Assembly (NCBI GenBank): GCA_023432995.1
Contig: JAEZES010000174.1
Location: forward strand, 1 to 14,630
From: Pseudomonadota bacterium
Lineage (GTDB): Bacteria > Pseudomonadota > Alphaproteobacteria > Sphingomonadales > Sphingomonadaceae
Reading direction: 5' to 3'
Length of the DNA stretch: 14,630 nt
The notes beneath the pieces are model-generated. The model was not told the DNA's origin and did no database searches. It saw only the letters and a list, made by a program, of their open reading frames with translations. This document shows positions 6,885 through 12,948 of the stretch, piece after piece (within the stretch, counting starts at the first letter, position 1; the number at the start of each line of letters is the position of its first letter). Both the position numbers and the translations under genes were made by a program.

Positions 6885-7448
6885 TTATCCAGCCTTACCA
6901 ACGTACGTCCGTTCATAGACATCGACAACGATCCGCGTCCCGCTCTCGATATGCGGCGGGACCATCACGCGCACGCCGTTCTCGAGCACCGCCGGCTTGT
7001 AGCTCGACGAGGCCGTCTGCCCCTTCACCACGGCGTCGGCCTCGACGATCGTCGCCTCGACCTGCTCGGGCAGCTGCACACTGATCGGCTTGTCTTCCCA
7101 CATTTCCAGCAGGACTTCCATGCCGTCGTCGAGGAACGCGGCCGCCTCGCCGATAAGGTCGGCGGGCAGCTGGATCTGCTCGTAGGTGTCCTGATCCATG
7201 AACACGAGCATGTCGCCGTCGGCGTAAAGATATTGAAAATCCTTGGTGTCGAGACGAACGCGCTCGACCGTGTCGGCGCTGCGGAAACGGACGTTGGTCT
7301 TGCGGCCATCCTGCAGGTTCTTCATCTCGACCTGCATGTAGGCCCCGCCCTTGCCCGGCTGGGTGTGCTGGATCTTGGCGACCTTCCAGATGCCGCCTTC
7401 GTACTCGAGAATATTGCCAGGACGGATGTCGACGCCGCTGATCTTCAT
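6885..7448 (-). CDS. efp: Translation elongation factor P
   Basis: 187 residues, the usual length. Domain I carries the tip loop HTQPGKGGAY with the modifiable lysine K33, corresponding to the beta-lysylated lysine of the E. coli protein; arginine-type (EarP) modification can be excluded. The C-terminal OB domain ends SGTRIVVDVYERTYVGKAG, very close to the family signature. EF-P binds the ribosome E/P site and relieves stalling at polyproline stretches; proline runs are common in high-GC proteomes such as this. The start MKISGVDIRPGN is standard, with an AAGG sequence about 11 bases upstream. It heads a minus-strand cluster with the 117-residue gene and suhB, divergent from the secreted protein at 7545. 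Whether the lysine-modifying enzymes EpmA/EpmB exist cannot be seen here. Confidence 0.97.
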   Translation of the reverse strand: MKISGVDIRPGNILEYEGGIWKVAKIQHTQPGKGGAYMQVEMKNLQDGRKTNVRFRSADTVERVRLDTKDFQYLYADGDMLVFMDQDTYEQIQLPADLIGEAAAFLDDGMEVLLEMWEDKPISVQLPEQVEATIVEADAVVKGQTASSSYKPAVLENGVRVMVPPHIESGTRIVVDVYERTYVGKAG

Positions 7449-7544
7449 GGCCGATTTGCCTTCGGTGCGCTGCAGGAAACGCGCGCCCCTAGCCGCTTGG
7501 CGCGTTCATGGCAATGCAAGCCGCGCTGCGCTAAGGGCGCCCCG

Positions 7545-7889
7545 ATGAAGGGGCTCCCACTATCGCTCGCGCTGGCAGCGGCGCTCGCCACGCCAGCGCT
7601 TGCCCAAGGTGCAATCGGCACCGTGCCGCGCGGCACGTTCGTCTGCGAGTTACCCGGTGACGCTGCAGGCCAGGCGGGAATCCCCCAGCCCGAGCGCAAC
7701 TTCACGATCGAGAGCGCGTCGCGCTATTCGTCCCCGCAAGGCAATGGATCTTACCTGCGCCGCGGCAACACCCTGACGCTGACCAGCGGGCCGCGGCAGG
7801 GTGAAAGCTATGCGGTGATCTCGAACGGTTTCCTGCGCCTGATCGAAGGCGGCCGCCCCGGTCGACTGCGCTGCATTCGCCAGGGCTGA
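7545..7889 (+). CDS. Small secreted protein of unknown function
   Basis: A 114-residue protein with a clear Sec signal peptide: MKG, hydrophobic core LPLSLALAAALATPALA, and likely cleavage after the ALA at 18-20. The mature part (about 94 residues) has two Cys, C34 (GTFVCELPGD) and C110 (RLRCIRQG), near its two ends, plausibly a disulfide in the periplasm. Repeated short beta-like segments (NTLTLTSG, ESYAVISNGFLRLI) suggest a small beta fold. I do not recognise a domain. The ATG has AAGGGCG about eight bases upstream. It is divergently transcribed from efp, with a 96-base shared gap, and converges on the 74-residue gene. The same frame is open far upstream but only as the antisense of efp, so that extension was discarded. 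Confidence 0.85.
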   Translation: MKGLPLSLALAAALATPALAQGAIGTVPRGTFVCELPGDAAGQAGIPQPERNFTIESASRYSSPQGNGSYLRRGNTLTLTSGPRQGESYAVISNGFLRLIEGGRPGRLRCIRQG

Positions 7890-7914
7890 CGTTCGGACAG
7901 CACCGAAATGAAAA

Positions 7915-7940
7915 CGGCCGGGCGTTTGAGCGCCCGGCCG
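7915..7940 (-). terminator. Intrinsic terminator of the 74-residue small protein gene
   Basis: A perfect 10-bp stem CGGCCGGGCG / CGCCCGGCCG (7915-7924, 7931-7940) with a six-base loop. On the minus strand it is followed by TTTTCATTT, so it works as a rho-independent terminator for the gene ending at 7967. On the plus strand no T-run follows, but the stem may still slow readthrough from the convergent gene ending at 7889. Confidence 0.85.
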
Positions 7941-7966
7941 CATTCGCTGCAGGTACCTACAAGTGA

Positions 7967-8191
7967 TCAGGGGCTGGTCGGCAGGTCGTTGCCATCATCG
8001 ACCAGGAACACGATCCCGGCGATGACCGCCAGGACGGCCAGCAACGGAATGAACCAACCGCCCTGAAGGTTCTCGGCATCCTCCACCGGGCTGGCGGCGC
8101 GAGACGCCTGGACGGCCGCGGCCTGCGCGAGGACCGGGGTGCCGACGAGCGATGCGGCTACGAGTGCCGACAGTGTCTTCTTGATCATCAT
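7967..8191 (-). CDS. Small exported protein with C-terminal membrane span and acidic tail
   Basis: 74 residues starting MMIKKTL. An N-terminal signal sequence (KKTLSALVAASLVGTPVLAQA) has a likely AQA cleavage site, followed by a short polar linker (SPVEDAENLQGG), one transmembrane segment WFIPLLAVLAVIAGIVFLV, and the tail DDGNDLPTSP. If cleaved, the mature protein is about 50 residues. Small proteins of this design are common in sphingomonads (from memory), with no assigned function. Two adjacent ATGs (8191 and 8188) are both possible; GGGGGC lies about 7 bases before the first. The in-frame extension upstream is unrelated in composition and would put 26 polar residues before the signal. It has its own promoter-like hexamers and strong terminator, so it is a monocistronic unit. 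Confidence 0.8.
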   Translation of the reverse strand: MMIKKTLSALVAASLVGTPVLAQAAAVQASRAASPVEDAENLQGGWFIPLLAVLAVIAGIVFLVDDGNDLPTSP

Positions 8192-8233
8192 GGTCTTGCC
8201 CCCAGGATTTGAGTCGAGTTGTGTCTGTCTCAC

Positions 8234-8262
8234 ATCATAACCCGCTGCACAACTGGTGTTTA
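8234..8262 (-). promoter_or_regulatory. Candidate sigma-70 type promoter of the 74-residue gene
   Basis: On the minus strand TAAACA (8262-8257), a 17-base spacer, then TATGAT (8239-8234): four of six and five of six matches to the housekeeping consensus with ideal spacing. The expected start site is about 36 bases before the ATG at 8191. Supported by sequence match only. Confidence 0.4.
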
Positions 8263-8303
8263 GCCTCAATTTCGCACGCCTTGCCGCAGAGGCGCGACAC
8301 GCA

Positions 8304-8906
8304 TCAGGGGGTCAGCAGCGGATAGGGATCGACGGCCTTGCCGGTTTCCCACCACCCCGCTGTCGGGTTGCTCCGCCAGACGGCAAAGTGCAGGTGCGGC
8401 GCGCCCGGATGGGCGTTGCCTGACGATCCGACGATGCCGAGTTCGTCGCCGCGTTCGACCGCCTGCCCCTCGGTCAGGCCCGCCGCATAGCGTTGCAGGT
8501 GCGCATAGTAGTAAACCGTCCTGCGATCGGGCGAGCGAACGTAAATGGTGTTGCCGCCGGCGGCCGAACGGAACAGTTTCTCGACGGTGCCCGGCGCGGC
8601 TGCGACGACCGGCGTGCCGGCGGGGGCCATGATGTCGACCGCCTCGTGGCGCCGGCCGCCGCGATCATCGGCGAACGTGTCGGTCAGTTCGCGCGGCGAC
8701 ACGCCGCGCACGGGGATCAGCAGTTGCGCCTCCGGTTGCGGGTTGCCGCGTGCCGCTGCGGCGCGTTCGGTGGAAGGAGCCGGGGCGCCGGGATCCCGGC
8801 CCTCGCGAACGAAATAGACGCTTCCGACCACGATCCAGACCGCCGAGGTCAGCACAGCAGTCGCGGCGATCGTCTGGACCCGTTCGACGAAGCGCAGCGC
8901 GGTCAT
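8304..8906 (-). CDS. Membrane-anchored M23 (LytM) family peptidoglycan metallopeptidase
   Basis: 200 residues: one N-terminal membrane anchor (about 12-33), a short Pro/Ala linker, then an M23 domain (about 75-180). Zinc-site motifs are intact: RHEAVDI gives H87 and D91 (HxxxD), YYAHLQ gives H136, and PHLHF gives H171/H173 (HxH). The domain should be periplasmic and cut peptidoglycan cross-links, or serve as a regulator of other hydrolases. All metal ligands are present, so activity is likely. The ATG at 8906 overlaps the upstream transpeptidase stop as ATGA, coupling a cell-wall cross-linking enzyme with a hydrolase. The frame is open upstream of this ATG but only as antisense-like Arg-rich sequence inside the neighbour. 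Compared with larger LytM proteins it lacks coiled-coil or LysM parts. Confidence 0.9.
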   Translation of the reverse strand: MTALRFVERVQTIAATAVLTSAVWIVVGSVYFVREGRDPGAPAPSTERAAAARGNPQPEAQLLIPVRGVSPRELTDTFADDRGGRRHEAVDIMAPAGTPVVAAAPGTVEKLFRSAAGGNTIYVRSPDRRTVYYYAHLQRYAAGLTEGQAVERGDELGIVGSSGNAHPGAPHLHFAVWRSNPTAGWWETGKAVDPYPLLTP

Positions 8907-10087
8907 GCCTGGAAGATCACGCGCGTCGAGCCGGAGACCATCCCGGCCAGCCGCGCCGCGTCCCAGTTCGTCAGCCGCACGCAGCCGTGGCTCTGCGTCC
9001 GTCCGATCGTCTCGGGCTCCGGCGTGCCGTGGATGCCGTAATGCTCGCGCGTAAGGTCGATCCACACCACGCCCACCGGGCCGTTCGGGCCAGGCGGAAG
9101 CTGCTGCTTGTCCTCGTGGTCCGGCACGTCCCAGAACAGTTCCGGATCGTAGGTGAATGGGGGGTTGCGGGCGACGCCGTTCACGCCCCACTCGCCGAGC
9201 GGCAGCGGATCATGGCTCGAGCCCGTCGTCACGGTGAACAGCGCCAGCAGCTTGCCCGCCTCGTCGTAGGCCTTGAGCCAGCCGTCGGACTTGTCGACCA
9301 CGATCCGCGCGGCCCGCGGCTGGTCGGCGGCCACGCCGAGCGAAGCCAGCGTGAGCAGCCATTCGCGATCGTCCGCATCTTCCGAGCGGAGGCCCTCGAC
9401 CCCAGCATTGGGGACGCGAACAAGTTGCCCGGCGCGGAAGACCGGCCCGGCGCCTTGCGCCGGCGAGGAGGTCGTCGGCGTCGGTGCGGAACCGCTGGGC
9501 TGGCCGCCCGGTTCTTCGCTCAACCCTGCCGGCCGTCCGCCAGGGTTGAGCGCACGCAGGACATCGACGGTGGTGTGGAATCGCTCGGCCAGCCGCTCGT
9601 CAACGCTGGCGTAACCGAGACGCGCCATGCGCGCCTGGTCTTCAGGCTCTTCGGGCACTTCGCGATAGGTCTCGCGCCCCCAGCTCGCCGGAATGCGCAC
9701 CACGCGGGTTGCCGCAACGTCCTCCCACTGCGCCAGCGCAGCGCGCGTCATCGGGTCGAGCTCGCCGGTGACCTCGAGGTCGTTGGCCTCCTGGAAGCCC
9801 TTGAGAGCGTTGACCGTCGACAGACCCTCGCGGCCGTCGATGACGCCGGGGCCGAAACCTAGCCGGTCGAGGACCACCTGCAGCTGCATCGTCGGCCGCG
9901 GCTCTGGATCGGCAATCGCGACCGCTTCGAAGGTGTCGCCGATCGGCGCCTCCGCCGGAGGCGCCGCGGCGGCTTCCGCGGTCTCGCCATCTTCGCGCCG
10001 GTCGGTCCCGTTGAGCCCGCAGGCGGCGAGCGATAGGCAGGCAATGGCAGCCGCCAGCAAGGCGGCTCTGCGAACGTGTTTCGGCAT
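8903..10087 (-). CDS. L,D-transpeptidase (YkuD) lipoprotein with peptidoglycan-binding domain and split LysM-like region
   Basis: 394 residues from the preferred start MPKHVRRAALL. The signal peptide ends in a lipobox LAAC with C23 as lipidated residue. After an Ala/Pro/Glu linker comes a peptidoglycan-binding helical domain (about 66-120), then a LysM-like region: start YASVDERLAERFHTTVDVLRALNP (159-182) and end FRAGQLVRVP (217-226), separated by about 34 Gly/Pro/Ser/Thr-rich residues. The YkuD domain (about 259-393) has the catalytic signature HYGIHG (H353) and SHGCVRL (H367, C369). The family forms 3-3 cross-links or anchors proteins to peptidoglycan in the periplasm. Two ATGs are adjacent (10090 and 10087); the second has GGAG at the better five-base spacing. 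That GGAG lies in a hairpin stem. The stop overlaps the M23 gene. Confidence 0.92.
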   Translation of the reverse strand: MPKHVRRAALLAAAIACLSLAACGLNGTDRREDGETAEAAAAPPAEAPIGDTFEAVAIADPEPRPTMQLQVVLDRLGFGPGVIDGREGLSTVNALKGFQEANDLEVTGELDPMTRAALAQWEDVAATRVVRIPASWGRETYREVPEEPEDQARMARLGYASVDERLAERFHTTVDVLRALNPGGRPAGLSEEPGGQPSGSAPTPTTSSPAQGAGPVFRAGQLVRVPNAGVEGLRSEDADDREWLLTLASLGVAADQPRAARIVVDKSDGWLKAYDEAGKLLALFTVTTGSSHDPLPLGEWGVNGVARNPPFTYDPELFWDVPDHEDKQQLPPGPNGPVGVVWIDLTREHYGIHGTPEPETIGRTQSHGCVRLTNWDAARLAGMVSGSTRVIFQA

Positions 10088-10090
10088 CAT

Positions 10091-10110
10091 GTCTCCGTTT
10101 TCGAGGAGAC
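10091..10110 (-). promoter_or_regulatory. Hairpin covering the ribosome-binding site of the L,D-transpeptidase gene
   Basis: On the minus strand GTCTCC (10110-10105), an eight-base loop, and GGAGAC (10096-10091) can form a perfect 6-bp stem. The 3' arm contains GGAG, the only good Shine-Dalgarno sequence before the ATGATG start. In RNA this stem would hide the site, so translation could depend on temperature, a protein or upstream translation. Seen only as sequence complementarity. Confidence 0.4.
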
Positions 10111-10136
10111 AAACCACCGGGACTGCGATTGGCTCC

Positions 10137-10754
10137 CTATTTCAGGAGCTTGGTGAAAGCGCGCACGGCCTCGGCCTCGTCGCCGTGCCACACCGCCCCG
10201 CTCACCGCGAGGAAGTCGGCCCCGGCTTCGACCAGCGGCCGGCAATTGTCGGGCGTGATCCCGCCGATCGCCACGCAGGGTATCTCCATTAGGCTCTGCC
10301 ACCAGGTCAGCAGCTCCGGCTCGGGCCGATGTTCGCTCGCCTTGGTTTCGCTGGGGAAAAACGAACCGAACGCGACGTAGTCGGCCCCCGCCTCGCCAGC
10401 CTCCATCGCCAGGTGGCGGCTGGCGTGGCAGGTCACGCCGATTTGCGCTTCCCGCCCGAGGGCGTCGCGCGCCTCGCCCACGGTGCCGTCCTGCTGGCCG
10501 AGGTGGACCCCGTCGGCGCTGAGACGCTTGGCGAGCGCAATGCTGTCGTTGACGATGAAGGCGACGTCGCGCGCGCGGCATATCTCGAGCAGCGGCGCGG
10601 CCAGCCGGGCGGTCTCGTGCTGGTCGATGCTCTTCACGCGGAACTGGAAAGCGGCAACCGGCCCCGCGTCGAGCGCGCGTTCGAGCCGCTGCGGGAACGC
10701 ACCCGAAACGTCGGGCGGCGAAATCAGGTACAGCTGGCAGTCGTGGTCGGGCAT
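10137..10754 (-). CDS. thiE: Thiamine phosphate synthase family protein
   Basis: 205 residues with the TIM-barrel family motifs: AAFQFRVK near strand 2, FIVNDSIALA (67-76, metal/pyrophosphate residues N69/D70), DGVHLGQQD (81-89), IGVTCHAS (105-112), DYVAFGSFFPSETK (125-138), VAIGGITPDN (161-170) and ADFLAVSGAVW (179-189). The enzyme joins hydroxymethylpyrimidine pyrophosphate and thiazole phosphate to thiamine phosphate in the cytoplasm. The loop reads FGSFFPSETK where typical ThiE has GPIFPTxTK, so it belongs to the slightly divergent alphaproteobacterial branch. The ATG at 10754 has AGGAG seven bases upstream, better than a start 14 codons earlier. It is divergent from the AHSA1 gene; no other thiamine gene and no TPP riboswitch was seen nearby. 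Confidence 0.88.
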   Translation of the reverse strand: MPDHDCQLYLISPPDVSGAFPQRLERALDAGPVAAFQFRVKSIDQHETARLAAPLLEICRARDVAFIVNDSIALAKRLSADGVHLGQQDGTVGEARDALGREAQIGVTCHASRHLAMEAGEAGADYVAFGSFFPSETKASEHRPEPELLTWWQSLMEIPCVAIGGITPDNCRPLVEAGADFLAVSGAVWHGDEAEAVRAFTKLLK

Positions 10755-10800
10755 CGCGCCGCTCCTAGAACGCCCAAGCGGTTCCGCCAAGCGCACGACG

Positions 10801-10868
10801 CTTCATTAGTGAAGTTGGTACTTGACTATTGTGGCAACCCCGTTAGTGAAGTCGCACCTTCACTAACG
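10801..10868. promoter_or_regulatory. Operator/promoter region of the AHSA1-arsR unit
   Basis: A perfect inverted repeat, CGTTAGTGAAG at 10841-10851 and CTTCACTAACG at 10858-10868 with a six-base spacer, ends 11 bases before the AHSA1 start codon. A third copy of the half-site (TTAGTGAAGT, 10806-10815) lies 37 bases upstream of the matching bases at 10843-10852 and itself forms the small dyad CTTCA-TTAG-TGAAG (10801-10814). A -35-like TTGACT (10822-10827) lies between, so the -10 would fall inside the main palindrome. This is what an autorepressing ArsR-type operator looks like. Confidence 0.6.
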
Positions 10869-10879
10869 AAAGGCCTGCC

Positions 10880-11341
10880 ATGACGGTCCTCCACGATAGC
10901 TTCACCCTGCACCGCAGCTTCCCGCACAGCCGCGAGCGCGTGTTCGCCGCGCTGGCCGACCCCGCGCTCAAGCAGCGCTGGTACGCCGATACCACGATGG
11001 AGACCGAGGCGTCGCAGATGGACTTTCGCGTCGGCGGGATCGAGCGGCAGCGTTATGTCCTGCGCGAAGGATCGCCGTTTCCCGGCGTCGTGCTCGAGAA
11101 CGAGGGGCGCTTCGAGGACATCGTCGAGAACGAACGGGTGGTCGTCAGCACCAGCATGCAATTCGGCGGCCGGCGCATCTCGACGTCGCTGCTGACCTTC
11201 GAACTCGACGACAGCGACGGCGGCTGCGCCCTGCGCTTCACCCACCAGGCGGTGTTCTACGAGGGCGCCGACGGCCCGGAGATGCGCCGCGGTGGGTGGG
11301 AAGCCATGCTCGACGCGCTCGCCCGGTCGCTCGCCTCGTGA
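10880..11341 (+). CDS. AHSA1/START (SRPBCC) family protein
   Basis: 153 residues of the Aha1 C-terminal/SRPBCC fold: SFPHSRERVFAALADPALKQRWYAD (14-38, a typical start with conserved Trp after the first helix), DFRVGGIERQRY (48-59), NEGRFEDIVENERVV (74-88), STSLLTFEL (101-109), CALRFTHQAVF (116-126), and a final helix GGWEAMLDALARSL (138-151). The fold makes a hydrophobic ligand cavity; the ligand or catalytic role is unknown. It is cytoplasmic, with no signal peptide. The ATG at 10880 has GAAAGG seven bases upstream. The next gene, an ArsR-type regulator, overlaps its stop by GTGA, and such pairs are frequent, though usually with the regulator first. The palindrome upstream suggests control by that regulator. 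Confidence 0.88.
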   Translation: MTVLHDSFTLHRSFPHSRERVFAALADPALKQRWYADTTMETEASQMDFRVGGIERQRYVLREGSPFPGVVLENEGRFEDIVENERVVVSTSMQFGGRRISTSLLTFELDDSDGGCALRFTHQAVFYEGADGPEMRRGGWEAMLDALARSLAS

Positions 11342-11667
11342 CCCCCATACCGCATGGCGTGCTCGACGCGCTCGGCGATCCGACACGGCGGGCGATGCTG
11401 GCGATGCTGGCGCGGGGCCCGGTCACGGTGTCGGCGCTCAGCGCGCCGCTCGGGATAACCCTGACCGGGGTCGGCCAGCACTTGCGCCTGCTCGAGCAGG
11501 CCGGGCTTGCCGCCTCCGAGAAACGCGGGCGCGCGCGCTGGTGCAGCCTGCGGCCCGATGGGCTGCGCGAACTCGAGCGCTGGGCGCAGCAGTGCCAGGC
11601 CGAGTGGGCCGCGCGGCTCGACCGCCTCGGCGCGCTGCTCGACGAACTCGACCCGCCGGACGCCTGA
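11338..11667 (+). CDS. ArsR-family winged-helix transcriptional regulator
   Basis: 109 residues beginning at GTG (11338), which overlaps the AHSA1 TGA as GTGA. The text VLDALGDPTRRAMLAMLARGP (8-28) is the typical ArsR opening. The helix-turn-helix is about 29-53 (VTVSALSAPLGITLTGVGQHLRLLE) and the wing about 57-71 (LAASEKRGRARWCSL). The metal-binding ELCVCDL-type motif of ArsR/SmtB metal sensors is absent, and its Cys (C69, C86) are not paired, so it is unlikely to sense metal in the classical way. It probably binds the TTAGTGAA repeat ahead of the AHSA1 gene and represses both genes. A frame extension upstream exists within the AHSA1 gene but lacks any homology-like sequence. Confidence 0.88.
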   Translation: MTPIPHGVLDALGDPTRRAMLAMLARGPVTVSALSAPLGITLTGVGQHLRLLEQAGLAASEKRGRARWCSLRPDGLRELERWAQQCQAEWAARLDRLGALLDELDPPDA

Positions 11668-11676
11668 GCTCCCCTA

Positions 11677-11711
11677 CCCCTTCCCCGGCACCCTCCCCGT
11701 CGGGGAAGGGG
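11677..11711. repeat. GC-rich inverted repeat between arsR and the DUF72 gene
   Basis: CCCCTTCCCC (11677-11686) and GGGGAAGGGG (11702-11711) form a perfect 10-bp stem with a 15-base loop, ten bases after the arsR stop. No T-run follows, so it is not a standard terminator. The pyrimidine/purine-segregated arms resemble dispersed intergenic palindromes seen in high-GC proteobacteria; only one copy is in this window. Confidence 0.55.
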
Positions 11712-11764
11712 GAACCGGAGCGCGCCGGCCGGAGCCCAAGCGGCGCGCGGGGCGTTGCCGATGC

Positions 11765-12520
11765 ATGGCCAACGATACGAGGACCGCTGCCCCGGTACGG
11801 ATCGGCTGTTCGGGCTGGGCCTACAAGCACTGGCGCGGGCCGTTCTATCCCGAGGACCTGCCAGCGAAGCGCTGGTTCGCCTATTACGCCAGCGAGTTCG
11901 ACACGGTCGAGATCAACAACACATTCTACCGCCTGCCCAAGGCCGAGACCTTCGCGGCCTGGCGCGACCAGGCGCCGCCGGGTTTCTGCTATGCGGTCAA
12001 GGCCAACCGCTTTCTAACCCAGGCGAAGAAGCTCAAGGATTGCGCGGAGCCGCTCGCGCGGATGATGGCGCCCGTCCGCGCGCTCGAGCCGGCGCTCGGC
12101 CCGATCCTGTACCAGCTCCCGCCCAACCTGCGGCTCAACCTCGAGCGGCTCGAGAGCTTCCTGCGCCTGCTGCCGGCCGACGTGACCAGCGTGTTCGAGT
12201 TCCGTGACCGGTCCTGGTACGTCGACGCGGTCTTCGCCCTGCTCGATCGCTACGGCGCCGGGTTCTGTGCGCACGACATGCCGGGATCGCGCAGCCCGCG
12301 CGCCGCAACCGGGCCAATCGCCTACGTCCGGTTCCACGGCGGGGTCGGCAAGTACTGGGGCCGGTATTCCGACGAGGCGCTGCTCGGGTGGAGCGACTGG
12401 ATCTCCGGCCAAGCGCGTGGCGGGCGGGAAGTGTGGGCCTACTTCAACAACGATCCCGAAGCCCACGCGGTCCACGACGCACAGACCCTGCGCGCGATGG
12501 TGCGACAGGCAGTCGGCTGA
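11765..12520 (+). CDS. DUF72 (YecE-like) domain protein
   Basis: 251 residues, standard for the family. Conserved blocks: IGCSGWAYKHWRGPFYP (13-29), FAYYASEFDTVEINNTFYRLP (38-58), FCYAVKANRFLTQAKKLKD (74-92), LGPILYQLPPNL (111-122), SVFEFRDRSWY (142-152), CAHDMPG (168-174), AYVRFHGGVGKYWGRYSD (186-203), and VWAYFNNDPEAHAVHDA (223-239). The fold is a TIM-barrel; the biochemical function is not established. No signal peptide, so cytoplasmic. The ATG at 11765 has only a weak GGGGCG about 11 bases before it, but it gives the family N-terminus. It follows arsR after a 97-base gap that contains a GC-rich hairpin, so it may or may not share that transcript. Confidence 0.92.
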   Translation: MANDTRTAAPVRIGCSGWAYKHWRGPFYPEDLPAKRWFAYYASEFDTVEINNTFYRLPKAETFAAWRDQAPPGFCYAVKANRFLTQAKKLKDCAEPLARMMAPVRALEPALGPILYQLPPNLRLNLERLESFLRLLPADVTSVFEFRDRSWYVDAVFALLDRYGAGFCAHDMPGSRSPRAATGPIAYVRFHGGVGKYWGRYSDEALLGWSDWISGQARGGREVWAYFNNDPEAHAVHDAQTLRAMVRQAVG

Positions 12521-12573
12521 TGGTCCTTGGCGGTTCAGCGGAGCGAAAGCGCCGCGCGTGCGTTGTGCCGGCC

Positions 12574-12948
12574 ATGAGACGCCTGATCGCACTTCCCGCC
12601 TTCGCCCTCGCCGCCGCCTGCACCACCACGGCTGAACCGTTTGCCCCCGAGGGGACAGCGGTCGAGATTCCTTACGGCGTCAGGGTCGGCGATTTGGTCG
12701 CGGTGCCCCAGGTGCTGCTCGAGGACAGCCGCTGCCCGATGAACGCCCGCTGCGTCTGGGCCGGCCGGGTGATCGTGTCGACGCGCATCTACGGCCCCGA
12801 TTTCGACGAAACGGTCCCGCTCACGCTCGGCGAGCCGCACGCCCTGCATGGCACCTCGATCACGCTGACCTCTGTGGTGCCGGAGCGGATGGCTGGCGAA
12901 GAAATTCCCGCCCCGCTCTATCGGTTCGCGTTCGAAGGCGGCCGCTAG
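12574..12948 (+). CDS. Small putative lipoprotein with DSRCP...CVWAG motif
   Basis: 124 residues: an N-terminal signal MRRLIALPAFALAAAC with candidate lipidation Cys C16 (the -3 residue is Ala rather than the usual Leu, so lipidation is less certain), followed by TTTAEPFAPEG. The mature part contains the paired-Cys motif LLEDSRCPMNARCVWAGRV (C54 and C60), which I recognise as recurring in small exported bacterial proteins without a settled function; the two Cys may form a disulfide or bind metal. The rest looks beta-rich (EIPYGVRVGDLVAVP, TSITLTSVVPE, APLYRFAFEGG). No clear Shine-Dalgarno; the start rests on the signal peptide. It lies 53 bases after the DUF72 gene and overlaps the end of pgk on the opposite strand by four bases. 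Confidence 0.82.
   Translation: MRRLIALPAFALAAACTTTAEPFAPEGTAVEIPYGVRVGDLVAVPQVLLEDSRCPMNARCVWAGRVIVSTRIYGPDFDETVPLTLGEPHALHGTSITLTSVVPERMAGEEIPAPLYRFAFEGGR

Noticed and set aside
7449..7544. EcfG-type motif in the efp/secreted-protein gap
   Set aside because: GGAAAC is followed by CGTT only after 22 bases, outside the allowed spacing.
8907..9191. Longer N-terminus for the M23 peptidase
   Set aside because: The extension lies antisense-like within the transpeptidase coding region, is Arg-rich, and would bury the membrane anchor; the ATGA overlap start is better.
10755..10879. TPP riboswitch upstream of thiE
   Set aside because: No CUGAGA or THI-box sequence was found in the divergent gap, and the gap is mostly taken by the TTAGTGAA repeats.
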